Origin: Blumeriella jaapii
Lineage: Eukaryota > Ascomycota > Leotiomycetes > Helotiales > Drepanopezizaceae
Assembly: GCA_009599575.1 (NCBI GenBank)
Contig: VWND01000064.1
Coordinates: 1,845,968-1,909,967, forward strand
Length of the DNA: 64,000 nt
Reading direction: 5' to 3'
Shown: positions 1 through 11,400 of the stretch, in pieces
Layout of the letters: each line of letters opens with the position of its first letter
Numbering within the stretch: the stretch's first letter is position 1
The notes under the pieces: generated by a model
Database searches by the model: none
Told to the model about the DNA's origin: nothing
The model's input: the letters and a program-made list of their open reading frames with translations, nothing else
Translations under genes and position numbers: made by a program

Positions 1-1293
1 TAGGAAGGCCGGTCGTGAGGTGCTGGCGACGGAGCCATTGCAACGGCAGCGCTCATTCTGCAGAGTCCTGTTCGTACGGTAGTGCTGGAATGGCGGGTGG
101 AGGAGGAAGAGGAGGAGGAGGTGGTGGTGGTGGTGGTGGTGACGGTAATGCTGGAGCTGGCGCTAGCACTGGCACTGGCGCTGAGGTGGCACTGGGATCT
201 AGTGGCGTCGGTCCTGAGGATCTGCCGCCGCTTTGACTGGCTCGGAAGGCTGTTCGTTCGAAGGTGTTGCTGTTGTCTGAGGCAGCGTTTTTGACTTCTT
301 CCTGGCCCGAGAGTGAACGAGAGACGGGGTAGGGTGCCAGTCGCAGCTACCGAGAGGGAGAGCGATGGATGGGGATGGGGACGGCGATGGCGATGGCGAT
401 GGTGATGGCGATGGCGATGGCGATGATAATCGCAATGACGATGAGGACAATCACCACTGTTGCGCCGAGGGGTGGCTATCTCTTGTAGCCCTGGGGTAGG
501 TGTGTGTCCAAGATGTGATTGATGGATGCTCGAGACCGTGGGGCTGGGCTTAGTGCGCTCAGTCCGGGACGGAAGATTGGTGGCGCCGGGATTCTTGGGG
601 TTGGCTGGCTCGTTGGCTCGTTGGCTCGTTGGCGTTCTTTTGCTGGGCTGTCGTCGCTCCGCCGTCGTCGCTCTGCCGTCGTCGCTCTGTCGTCTATCTG
701 CCTGTCTGTCTATCTGCCGGATCAACGAGAGTCGTATTATGCCGCCAACACAACCGGAGGAGAGAGAGAGACAAGATGAACCGCACGACACAGCACAGCA
801 CAGCACTGCACTGCACACGATGGAACAGAACAGAACAGATGGCGGCACGACGCCTTTTATCAAGGACCACGGAGAGGCAGTCGGGTCAAACAGGTTAGGC
901 GTTTCAGCTGCCAATAGCCCCAGGAGATAAGAGTGCGGCGACCCCACTGCGACTCCTCCTCGCGTGAGGTTGGGGCTTTGGCTTTCCTTTCGCACACCCA
1001 CGGCCGTCCGGGGACTCGCTGTCAGTGGGTGGTGCCTCGGAAATCAGTGGTCGGAGATCCCGCGTGCCCGTCGAATCCAATTGCGACGCTCGAGTGGCCC
1101 TGCGCGTGGAGATGTTGGTTTGGGATAAAAGGCTGCCCGGGGCCGGCCTCGCGTCGTCTGCGCGCGCCATGCCTCCCTTCTCCAGTAAATACAGTACAGA
1201 GACACTTTACGGTATGTACGATGTCGACGTCGTGCTATCGATCCTTTTCAACCCGAGGCCAAGATCGACGTTCCCAAACAGGGCGGACCGTCT

Positions 1294-1620
1294 ATTCAGC
1301 ACAGTAGATACAGTAGATACAGTACAGTACGTGCAGTACATACTATCTACTGTACCTGACTTTCTTCGCGTGCATGATGATGGAGCTAGGTCTCCTCATC
1401 ACTGCTTGCCAACCACACGCTGTGTATGTGCTGTACTGTATGTATGTACTGTCCTCTACTGTGCTGTACAACTAACTGTACAACGTGCCCAAGGTCAGTA
1501 ACGGTACGGTACGGTACGGTACTGTACTGTACAGTTCCTGAAGAGCTTCAGGCCTGAATCCAAGACAGCGGCAGCGGGGTCAGACAGCTCGCATCTACAC
1601 AGTACAGTACTGTACTGTAA
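1294..1620. repeat. TACAG/CTGTA pentanucleotide arrays
   Basis: A cluster of short runs of the 5-mer TACAG and its complement CTGTA, for example at 1297-1352, 1428-1482, 1501-1535 (including a GTACG variant run) and 1600-1619. Orientation switches inside the runs create perfect palindromes such as ACTGTACAGT. The same family recurs at many sites between about 1 and 38 kb and is absent from the coding exons I could define. Confidence 0.8.
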
Positions 1621-2283
1621 AGGGCGACCCTTTTCCCTTTCCCTTTTCCCTTTTCCTTTTTTCCCAGTCCCCCGTTCCCCGTTCTTGTCGCATGATCGAA
1701 TGAGCTGCTCGCCCTGCCCTCTCCCTGGTTCCCCTATCGATCTTTATGCATATTGGCGATTGGCTTCGTTCGTCCAATGTAAGAACAAGCACGGTCTGGT
1801 GGATGCCGGTATCGAGCCAAAATAGCATCGCGATCCAAGCCGTGGAGGATTGTTTCGCATCAGGACATTTTTGTGCCCCCATTCGTGAGCAATAGGGTGA
1901 ACACATCCACTCTCCAATCAAACCAAACATAATCGCGGCCGTTGGGAAATATAGACGACGAGGACAAGAAAACACGGGCCCTGAGTCACTTTCATTTCAG
2001 GTGGGAGATCTATTTGTGCCCTCCAGATTGTGTAGGTAGACATCAGGAGGTTTGGGCTAAGTAAGGTACACTAAATACTGCACCGGCTAAATAAACCGAG
2101 GCGAGAAAAAACAAATATATCGAGGACAGCGCTGGATGAGGAACCCCTTTCGCCTACGCAACAGTACGGTACAGTCCAGTCCAGCATCAATTACTGATGG
2201 GAGGACTGTATTGTAGTAGGGGGCTGACCGACCGGCATTCTCTTACTGTAACCAATCCATGTCACCGCCGACACTGTGCGGGA

Positions 2284-2337
2284 GTACACAGATGTACTGT
2301 ACAGTGTACAGACAGTACAGACAGTACAGACTGGACG
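2284..2337. repeat. TACAG-family array
   Basis: Repeated GTACAGACA and GTACAGTGTACAG units with a central palindrome around 2293-2310. Same family as the arrays at 1.3 kb. Confidence 0.7.
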
Positions 2338-4399
2338 GTGCTGGTGGCGAACTCCCCATCCGACATGAAGTTTAACCATCAAACTCTTGTTCGACAACTG
2401 AAAACGGAAGCCCCTCCGAGTATCACCAACCGGCCCGGATGCCAGGATGCAAACCCCTGCTCAGACATCGGGCATCGGGAGGGGAAGGAAACCACCAAGA
2501 GATGCGAACCACCACAGCACCGTAGGTACAGTACTTCCCCTCGAAATCTGCATTATGCGCGCGCCATGAAACGGCTCAGCATGGCCGCCGCCCAACCAAT
2601 GGAATTGGCGTTCCGTCCACATGCACCACGCGTCGGAGACCGCACGAAGAATTCTCCAACGACTGGACATCACCGTCGTGAGGGGTCTCACGTCGACCGA
2701 CGAAACCGCCTTGACGACGACCATCAGTTGGAACCATCACGCGATGATGATGATGATGATCATGATGATGTCAACGAGTATTTTGGGATCTGCGCAGCCG
2801 TGCCTGACAAGTTGCACGACTCAGTTCGGTGTTCAAACATGCGTACGCACAGTATCATGCCGGCGCGAGCAGTTTTTATTCTCCGACGAACGCATGCCTG
2901 TTCCGTACTGCGTGTACCGTATTCATGACTGTTGACCATGATGATGATGATGATGATGATCATGTTGTTTAACTTCAGGAGGGGCAGATCCACCTCAGCC
3001 TCCTGTAAGGCATAGGGCGTGCTAAGCTGGGGATGTTGATATACAAGAAACCTTCGGGAAAGCAAATACATGATAGAAATGTTTGGCCAATCAGTCCGCT
3101 TTTGAAGCCCTTTTTTGACAGGCGGGATGGTTTATTCGATTGTGAAGCGATGTTCGATGATTCCAAAGATTACCAGATACACACACGTGTATTTGAAGAG
3201 TAAAAACCACGAATGAGGAAAAGTTTTCTCAATACGCACATCCCGGGTGTCTGATCCCGCGGTATTTAGCTTTTCTTTACTTTTGGATAAGAAAATTAAA
3301 ACTATGAAAGTTGTCGACGCTGAATTGTTTTCTTTCCGAACGTTTTTCAAACACGCCGATCTGACTGCTGCTTGCAGCTCTTCGGCATATCACCGACACT
3401 TCTTCCTGCGTCAAATGCGTGTCGAGTTGGTTGTGTGCGGTGGAGCGGTGATGCGAAAGCGCTGTACCGGCTTTTTCCGTTGAACGCAATTCTGCGGGAA
3501 TCTTCACAAGTACGCCTTCCTTAGATAAATCGTAGCAATATGCGCAATGGTAAAAAGGGCTCGGATCGTCGAGGAGAAAAGTCTCTTTGACATCGCCACG
3601 TGTCGAATGCTCAATTTGGGCTCTCCAGACTTTGTCCGGATACAACCACTTTCCCCGGCCGCAGAAGAAAGAAACGATCGCAATGGAGAAAGCCGAAGGT
3701 CTGTACCAGGCACCACGTACAGGTATGAGTCTAGCCCGCGAGGTTGTCGTTGACGACGGCCTCGCATCCCGAGGAGCGGCGTATTCATGACTGCAACACC
3801 ACGGCTCATACATTACGTCGAACTTTCCATCACACATTCACTGGTCGAAGTACAGTAGGTGTAATGTTGACCCGCCGTGAACAACAGGGTATCTTCATCA
3901 TACCAGAAGTTAATTTGTAGGATCTTTAAAACCATAACCACGTGATAACCACAGAAGGTTTGCGAACCGACAAGCCTGCGAATACCTGTGTACTGTACGT
4001 ACAATACAACACAATGGTAATACATATCTGAATAACGGCTCGGAATTCTCAGAATGGAATTTCCGCTCTGGAAATCGCATCTTGGTGCGTACCAAGTAAT
4101 ACTGTAGGTTATCTTCGGAGCTAATGATACAAAGACCGAAAAAGGTCGACGGAGGAGGTGCTTCACTTGACAGCAATGTTAGTTGTATTGAAACAAAAGG
4201 AATGCATACTCGATTTGATTCTTTCTCAATTGTAGAGCAGCTCGGACAAAAGGACCAGAAGCAAGCCTAGTGAGTGAGCCAAGGCAGAGAACTCAACAGG
4301 CAATGACTTTGCTCAATAGTGACGGTTGAAATCATAAAATCGGGACTTAAACAAAAGGTAAGCAATATGACAGCTCGGATAAGAGAGGATCTTTTCCCC

Positions 4400-4510
4400 A
4401 AGTACTACTGTATTGTATGTACAGTTTGGATGGACAGTACATGAGCTGGTGCGACAGGAGCTGTTGTGGTACTGTACTGTACTGTACAGTACAAATGTAC
4501 ATACAGTACG
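4400..4510. repeat. TACAG-family array upstream of RPC19
   Basis: CTGTA runs at 4469-4490 turn into TACAG at 4490-4502, forming a palindrome, with single units before and after. It lies 150-250 bases upstream of the RPC19 start codon, so it could sit in the promoter region. No function can be shown. Confidence 0.7.
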
Positions 4511-4657
4511 CGGGCACTTTGTCATCCCGCCCTTCCCGGAATAGATCTAGCGCAATCGCCGTGCTTTCGATAAGAAATTCTTCACCATCAGTGCATTAGA
4601 GGGCGCTGTAGCACTTGCAAATAACGACCTACCACCTACACGCCGACACTCGCCAAA

Positions 4658-5281
4658 ATGCCTCCCAAGAACAAGGCGGCTGCTAATGCAGCTCCAATCG
4701 ACGATGATGTTTCCATGGGTGACGCTCCCGCCGCCGAGGAAGGAAATTTCGCATCTGGTGAAGAGGAATGGGTGGACGAGCAGCGAATCAGAATAGTATG
4801 TATGCCGCGACAATTTCGCGGATGGAGGACCTGTGCTAAATGATCAACTGCAGCTTCCAGGATCTTCGGACACCGCTGCATCGTTTGAGTTCAAAAAGGA
4901 GGATCACACGCTGGGGAATTCGCTGCGGTACATCATCATGAAGAAGTATGCGATTTGACCCCGCCTTACTTCGAGCCGGGCTCCTACATCAATCGGATTC
5001 CGAAGGAAATACGAGGCTGACTCGTAACCTTACCATAGTCCCAATGTCGAATTCTGCGGATACTCGATTCCACATCCCACTGAGGAACTAATGAACATAC
5101 GAATCCAAACATACGGTTGGTAGCACGAGTTGCCTCTTGGAACAAGACTGACGAGTTTTCAGAAGGAACAACAGCCGTAGCAGCTTTGGACAAGGGGTTC
5201 CAAGATCTAATGGACCTATGCGATGAGGTAGCAAACAAGTTCATGCAATCCCGAGAAGAGTTTGTTGAGTCGCAGAATTAG
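4658..5281 (+). CDS. RPC19: RNA polymerase I and III subunit AC19 (Rpc19)
   Basis: Shared small subunit of RNA polymerases I and III; it pairs with AC40 in the assembly platform equivalent to one bacterial alpha subunit. Spliced exons 4658-4795, 4854-4945, 5039-5115 and 5163-5281 join to 142 codons including the stop (141 aa). All three introns are GT-AG; intron 3 uses the less usual donor GTTGGT. The alpha-like dimerisation motif EDHTLGNSLRYIIM is in exon 2 and is followed across an intron by NPNVEFCGYSIPHP and IRIQTY. The N-terminus is acidic, as in fungal homologues. The start is the first ATG, in context CAAAATG. The stop overlaps the stop of the convergent NDUFA6-like gene. Identification is by family motifs and length; I consider it secure. 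Confidence 0.95.
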
Positions 5282-6169
5282 AGGAGAATAAAACAAAGCA
5301 TTGCACGGCGTACAGGCATGGAAATTTTGAGGAGTTTGACGATGCTTTCATTCGGATATGTACAAAGGGCTATGAGACAGAATGGTGCAATTAGTTGCGA
5401 CCCTGTTCTCGGGGTATTAGCTTCTAATAAAAGAACGGTGATTGGAGAATTGAGACGTGCCTCGAGAAACCCGTTCATGAAGTTTTTCGGTCGGCGTGCG
5501 TTTGGATCCTCCTCTGCTCGGAAATACTTCAGGATATGTGGTAACTGCTTCCAGTAGTTCAGAGTTTCCTTCCAGCAAAACAAGTCAGCAAAGATCGACC
5601 TAGCAACTGACAGAACCTCCAGCAGGCAATCTCAAGATCTGCCGCCTCCGATGCCATTCGAAGCCCCGAAATGATTAAGCTTGCCCTTCTTCTGGGTGAT
5701 TAGGCATCAAATGATGTTCTCCTTCCCCATAACAAAGGGAGGCTTCCACGAACCTGGTATTCTGCATGACTCTGAAAGAGCAACGTATCCACCACCTGTA
5801 TCTGATTCACGTATCGATGTCTTTCAAACTCCTGCCGCATTTTCGTCCGCAATGCCGGGACCGTGATACTGAGAGAATACATGCTCTGAATCTCAGGTGC
5901 CTATACGAAGCCGTTAGCCTTTGCTATGCTGCCCGGCCACGTATCCAGCCACTATGACAAGCCTCCAATTGCTCCCCAGGCTTCTTGTCGGCGGCAGGAT
6001 AACTTACAGATCTGATCCATTCCCGGTAGCTCTTCAAGACTCTTCGTTGCGCATCCGCCCAATTGACCGCTGCACATCCAGTTAGCCTCCGTAGCCCCTC
6101 AGGACTAGCCTCCTGATGTAACTCACATTGGCGCGTCCGCTGCGCAAGATACGTAGGATTGATAACCAT
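5278..6169 (-). CDS. NDUFA6: complex I subunit NDUFA6/B14 (LYR-motif protein)
   Basis: Accessory LYR-family subunit of mitochondrial NADH:ubiquinone oxidoreductase, which binds acyl carrier protein on the matrix arm. Exons on the minus strand: 6169-6127, 6069-6008, 5900-5754 and 5568-5278, with all introns GT-AG. The spliced protein starts MVINPTYLAQ, then NWADAQRRVLKSYREWIRS (the L-Y-R region appears as SYREW), QEFERHRYVN, NYWKQ and EEDPNARRPKNFMNGFLEAR. Those blocks fit the family over about 125 residues. As drawn, the last exon continues about 55 codons further to a TAA at 5278-5280, giving 180 aa, longer than the family's usual 120-130. Either the C-terminus is extended or a weak terminal intron was missed. 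The gene is divergent from BUD31 across 262 bp, which must hold both promoters. Confidence 0.9.
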
Positions 6170-6431
6170 CGTGGCGGCGTGTGACTAAATTCGAAGTTCT
6201 GGCAGGAAACAGAGGATCAGGACCTCGAACACCTGCAGCGTTCCAGCCAACACGTGATATCGTTAGCGTCATCAGGATGAGGCTGAGAATTCATAACCCT
6301 GCCAGCCTCAAGAGACGCACCAATGTACAAATACATTCGATAATATCGACGATCTACACACAGGGTAACCGGCCTAATTTTTCTAAAAGCAAACGATCAA
6401 GCCTCATCGCATAAACAACAGGAGCAGAAAT

Positions 6432-6929
6432 ATGCCCGCCATCCGTCATGCCAGCAAGCGCAAAGCGCCCCCAGCAGGCTTCTCCGACATCGAAGACGAC
6501 CTCTTGATCTTTAGCAACAAAATGAAAGACGCAGAAAACGCGCCCTCTACGAACGTACCGCGGCACGCCGTCCACTGGCCCATCTTCCAAATTAGCCATC
6601 AGCGCAGCAGATATATTTACGAGCTGTACTACGAGAAGGAGGCGATTAGCAAGGAGCTCTACGAATACCTGTTGAAGAACGGCTACGCCGACAAGATGCT
6701 GATTGCCAAATGGAAGAAGACTGGATATGAAAAGGTATTCCTCACAAGATCTGCGACGGGGGAGCAAGGGCTGATTTTGCTGTAGCTGTGCTGCCTCCGC
6801 TGTGTACAGACAAAGGAGACGAACTTCAACTCCACGTGTATATGCCGAGTCCCAAAAGCACAAATGAAAGAAGATCAAGCGGTGGAGTGCGTAAGCTGCG
6901 GGTGCAGAGGGTGTGCTTCGAGTGATTGA
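6432..6929 (+). CDS. BUD31: pre-mRNA splicing factor Bud31/Cwc14
   Basis: Small conserved spliceosome component (G10 family) of the activated spliceosome. Exons 6432-6734 and 6786-6929 give 148 aa, the usual family length. Exon 1 encodes the KRKAPPAGFSDIEDDLLIF start, KMKDAEN, WPIFQI..QRSRYIYELYY and YADKMLIAKWKK. Exon 2 encodes the Cys-rich zinc-binding tail, with LCCLRC, CICRVPK and VECVSCGCRGCASSD. The single GT-AG intron (51 bp) falls after GYEK. Every family block is present and the reading frame is intact, so this should be functional. It shares a short divergent promoter with the NDUFA6 gene. Confidence 0.97.
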
Positions 6930-8470
6930 GATGCCTTCACATTCCTGGATGGAACGGAAATTACTGCTCTTTGGATTTCATGATACCTTCACGGCGCTTC
7001 GACGGTTTTAGACTTGGCCGCGATACTGTGTGCTGTTACGGTGTTCGATAAGGAGGATGCACTTTGGGCATGGTTTTGGCGTCAATGGAAATCCAGGGGG
7101 CAGAAGATGGCTCTTTTCCGAACCCTGGTCTAAATGGGATACCTTGCACTTTGCCTCTTCTGTTACGGGCTTTATCGAAAGCCCTCAAGGTCTCGAGGAG
7201 ATGGTGTGTAGAGTGACACTTTGGGTCTGTAAAACACGATATGCTAATTGTATTCCAAGGTCTGTCGTAGCCGGACGGTAGATACGTCTAGGAAGCTGGT
7301 CATTGACGGACCGAGTCCGTAGCAAGATCATCTCCAAGTCCCAACAACTCCAGGCCGCTACATCAGTCCAACAAGAAAGTGTTTGGGGTTCTAGTCTTCG
7401 GGGCTCCCATCGCCAGATGCGCTGGCAGCCATCAGGAAAATGGACTTTGCCTTGCAAAGATGTCCCTGCCATGAATGTTACAACACTTATCAGTTACGAG
7501 TCTTCACTTCACTTCTGCCCAATTCGAAGACCAGGCAACGAAGCTGCCTTCGTTCAGTCTGCAGAGGAAGTGGGTATACAAGACTGCGAAGCGATACCCT
7601 GACTACTCAGGACTTCCACAGTACAAGCCTGAGCTCCATTACCAGCCAAATTCCAAGAAAGATATCACACCTCAGTGTCCCACTAGCCCCTCGAAATAGG
7701 TAGGCATAAAAGGCATGGCTTGCAACTCTAGCTATGCTAGCAGAGCGTGCTAAATAGCTATCGAAGATGCTCTTCCCAGAGCTCTTGAAAGGATTTTTCT
7801 AATATCATCTATTGACACTTCTAGCCCTTTACCGGGTAAGCTCATCTAGAGTGATTTCCTTCTGGTGATTACACACTCTAGCATTGAAAAGGCGCTCGTG
7901 AAACAATGTCATGTATTTTTAGGTGCCGTCTCGCATAACCACAATCTGAGTCAAGACAAAACTACCCTCAGCATGCACGCATAACGTCACAAGTTCTGCC
8001 CGCGGTGTAAAGTAATCAAAAAACTGTGTTGTAGCGGGTAGAGACTTTGTTCAAGGAAAACAGTTGGGCTCAAGCGCTAAACTGATTTGACCTCTGAATG
8101 ATGACTGAAGCCGTGTATGAGCGCCTTTTTAACGATACGTACCCAGAGGCGGCAAAGCGGGCGAATGGCATGTAACATTCTAAGATTCTTACAGATATCA
8201 CTGCGGAAGGCTCTGGGAAGTGAAACGTACAGTAATATAGCAAGTAACAGTACAGTAGAGTGGCAGAACACATTCATTCCGCACGTCCCAGGTTGGATTT
8301 CACGTGACATATCTCTGGTGAACTCTTCCTATTAACAGATTCCAAAAGTACCTCCAAGGATCCATGTTCCAAGAAGCCACCATGATGGCTGAGGTCCATC
8401 GCGTATGCTAAAGACAAAAAATCATTTATCTTTTGTGGTATTCCCCCATTAAAGCGCCATGTGCTCCCTC
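6930..8470. other. intergenic, 3' ends of BUD31 and TSC2
   Basis: Convergent intergenic region of 1.5 kb. The most protein-like stretch is a plus-strand frame at about 7551-7699 (reading KWVYKTAKRYPDYS...), but it has no recognisable family, no clear start and no supporting splice signals. I do not call a gene. A few TACAG units lie at 8226-8256. Confidence 0.5.
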
Positions 8471-11400
8471 TCATGCCCATCTCGAAAAATCAAGAGAGTC
8501 TACAAGACTCTCCTCGCCGGCCGCGGTTCCAGCCTCAGTCTCCGCCATCGACAGCACAGATGAACGTTGGGATACAGGTTCCGGTGTCTGCGTTAGGAAG
8601 TTTGCCACCGACGACCGTCGAAGGCTGTTGATGCTATCCCGTATATTTGCACCGTTTGAAGTCCCTGGAGGCGATGTAGCCGTTGGCCCGGGGCTTTTTG
8701 GAGCGTACCTTTCTCTAATTCGGTTGATGGCTTGCAACCTACTTCGCCATGATGAGACATTCTCTCCTCCTTCCCTGTTGGACCACACCAACGAGAAAAC
8801 CGATGCATTGAGGGCCAACAGCCGAATAAAGCCTGGCAGGGCTGCCAAACTCACAATCTTCGTCTCGGCCGCGGGCGAAATCTCTGGAAATCCTGACTTA
8901 CTCATGACTTGCACACGATAGAATGCGTCGTCTGTATGCATTTTGGATCTAAAGCGAGTCGCGACGAATGATGCTCGAGATTCTGGCGTGATAACAATTT
9001 TCACGTAATTAAATTGTGATGGGAAGGTGTCAAACCGGAAGGGAAGCCCAGAATTATTAAAGATGATGTTGACAAAGTCGTTGCCAATGTGCCTCTTCTT
9101 CATAATACATTGTGGATCGGAATCCAAGTTCGTCGGCATTTGTGTCGTGACGTGAAAAACAATTTCTGTAACCCGATCGCGCCAACAGAAAGTGTACTTG
9201 CCATCCAGGTCGGATTCTTTGTCCAGTCCTTGAGTATTGAATTTGGCCCCCTTGAGTTTTGTAAGAGTGCCAAGGCGAGACAAAAACTCCGTATAATCAC
9301 TGCTGCCCTGGATGTTCGCCAAAATTTCGATCTCATCAGTTTGGTTTTCACCAATGTAGATCACTCCAACCTTGTGACCATCCACGGTGAAGAGGCGATT
9401 GAAAGTTTTGACGGCTCGTTCCATATCGTCATTGTTTGGCAGAGGTACAGGACGGACAGCCTCATTTGCCAAAGGGGTCGATGCTGATAGCTGTAGTAGA
9501 AGATGGCTTGGTAACTTAACGTTCTCGTCCAAAACACGTCCATCCTTCGTTATGTCTGCGAGTCCTGGATCCTGGTGAGGTGGAGGTCGGATAAATTTCT
9601 CCTGAATGATATAACAGGAAGTTCCAGAAGGTTGTCGTTTAGTTATTTGAGCCCAGTCACCTCTGGTTGCTTGTTCGATGGTAACTAAACTGTTTCCAAT
9701 GATCCACCTCTTCTTCTGAATTTCTCCAAATATCTCTGGGGTGAAAGATGGGTCAGCATCGGACTCGTCGACATCCGCGTACGCCACTCGTTGCATAAAG
9801 TCCAGGGTAACCTGCGCTTGCTCGTCGATCTTTTCTTTTCCGTTTGCATCAGTCGAAACCAGATTTCTGGTGATCCAGCTAACCTGTCCTGCACGATCTG
9901 GGAGCTTCAATGCAAGAAACCAGAATATGATAACATGGTAGGCCAAAGCGTAGACATATTGTGGAAGTTCGTCTGAAGTATTTGGCTGGAAATTACTCTC
10001 TGTGGGATTTGAATCGGGTATAGAGGTGAGAGAGTTACGACCAGGAGGGTTACTATTGCGATTGCTAACTTCTTTAGCCTCTTGGTCTCGAACATATTGA
10101 AGATAACGAAAGCAAACCGCAAACACTATGCGATATTCTTCCTCCCGAAAATTGACGTAAAGGTCTGGTAGTCTCGCTAGACATGCTAGGAACTCAAGAA
10201 TATGGACTGCGACATGGCTTTGAGTGATGATCTGGGACATTTTTTGAAGAATATGCACAAGTGATTTGCTCGTTGACCCGGGAAGCTCGTGACAGCAAAT
10301 GGTAAGTGCGTGGATGCAGCATTTGGAGGTTCGTTCGCCCACCCCTTGCAGGAAGGTCCTGACAATGTCATCTTGATCTACCTTCTGGAAATGACGGTGG
10401 TAACTCATGACCATATTTAGTATCTGGAAAAGGCAGATGCCCACATCGGCTTTCCGAAGGCCAGATGACAGGGGCGGTTCGTAGTAGGCCCCGTTCTTAA
10501 TTTGATCGCAAAGTAGCTCTCGCAAAGTCCGGATTTGTGGAATAGCGTTAGAAAATAACGCCTGATTTGTCAATTGAGAAGCTAAGTGTACGAGTATGTA
10601 ACTGTATACTTCCCACTCGCATCCGTTTCTTAGCAAAATCAATGATGGTATCGAGGTAGACGCCGACGTTCAAGATAATATAGGGCTTCTTGGAAGAACT
10701 GGCTGATTGCTCGTTCTCTCCTCGCACTTCATGGGATTTGCCGTCATCATTGGGATCTTCCTTCTCGGCTTCTCCAGTGCTTAAGGCAGATTTTAGAACC
10801 AGACTAGCTTTCCCAGAAGCAGGCTCTGGCAGAGCGTCTGGATCTGGAGACATCCACATTTGGTGGTTTCGTTGTATGGTTCTGGTAATCCCACTGACAG
10901 TGCGAATTGGCTGCCGGCCTTGTGGATGAGTTTGACTAATAGATGTAGTTCGAGAGAGGCGGGAACTATCCTCGCTGCGAGACGAGCGTTGTTGCAAAGC
11001 GGCAGCATCCATGGCTTGTTTTCGTGCCAAGGAGGCAACAGTACGGAAGAGAGTGACAGCGAGTCCATCCGACTCAGTGAAGGGTGTCAAAAATATCCCG
11101 TTTGACCAATCTGCTCTCAGACGAGAGAGCATCTTCAACGCCGACAGGCGCGCATCTGTTTCGCATTCGTGTGATTTAATAACCCAGAGGAGTTCATCGA
11201 ATATTCGCAGAGCTTTGGAATTGGCGTGATCCATGGTTCTCATGAAGATCAAGATAAGGCCTTTTATGACAACATTCGACGGGGTTTGGATCGGAGCACT
11301 GGAAGTGACCGAAAAATCAAGCCTACTTGCACTCATCAAGCTGTGCCTGGATCCTGTTGGAGATCCTAGCGGGGATTGAAGACGGTCGCTCGTGATACTG

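Larger units (their letters stand above)
1..4657. other. gene-free 5' flank with microsatellites
   Basis: I see no gene I can support here. ORFs are short, overlap in several frames and come largely from simple repeats: GGA/GGT runs at about 100-145, GATGGC units at about 365-425, ATG runs at 2744-2768 and 2937-2962, and a CCCTTTT-type tract at about 1625-1665. Several TACAG/CTGTA arrays lie in it and are listed separately. The last 150 bases are the presumed promoter and leader of RPC19. A diverged non-coding relic or an RNA gene could be missed by eye. Confidence 0.6.

Noticed and set aside
199..450. 83-codon minus-strand frame rich in Ser-Pro
   Set aside because: It is a direct translation of the GATGGC repeat array at 365-425 and has no family features.
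6930..8470. Small genes between BUD31 and TSC2
   Set aside because: Several ORFs of 60-100 codons exist on both strands, but none has a recognisable motif, start context or splice support.
10635..10638. Programmed +1 frameshifting in TSC2
   Set aside because: The site is a plain T4 run without a known slippery heptamer or rare stop context, and an indel is a simpler explanation.
10548..10642. Two separate TSC2-region genes
   Set aside because: The overlapping frames carry contiguous parts of one protein family and a one-base correction joins them exactly.
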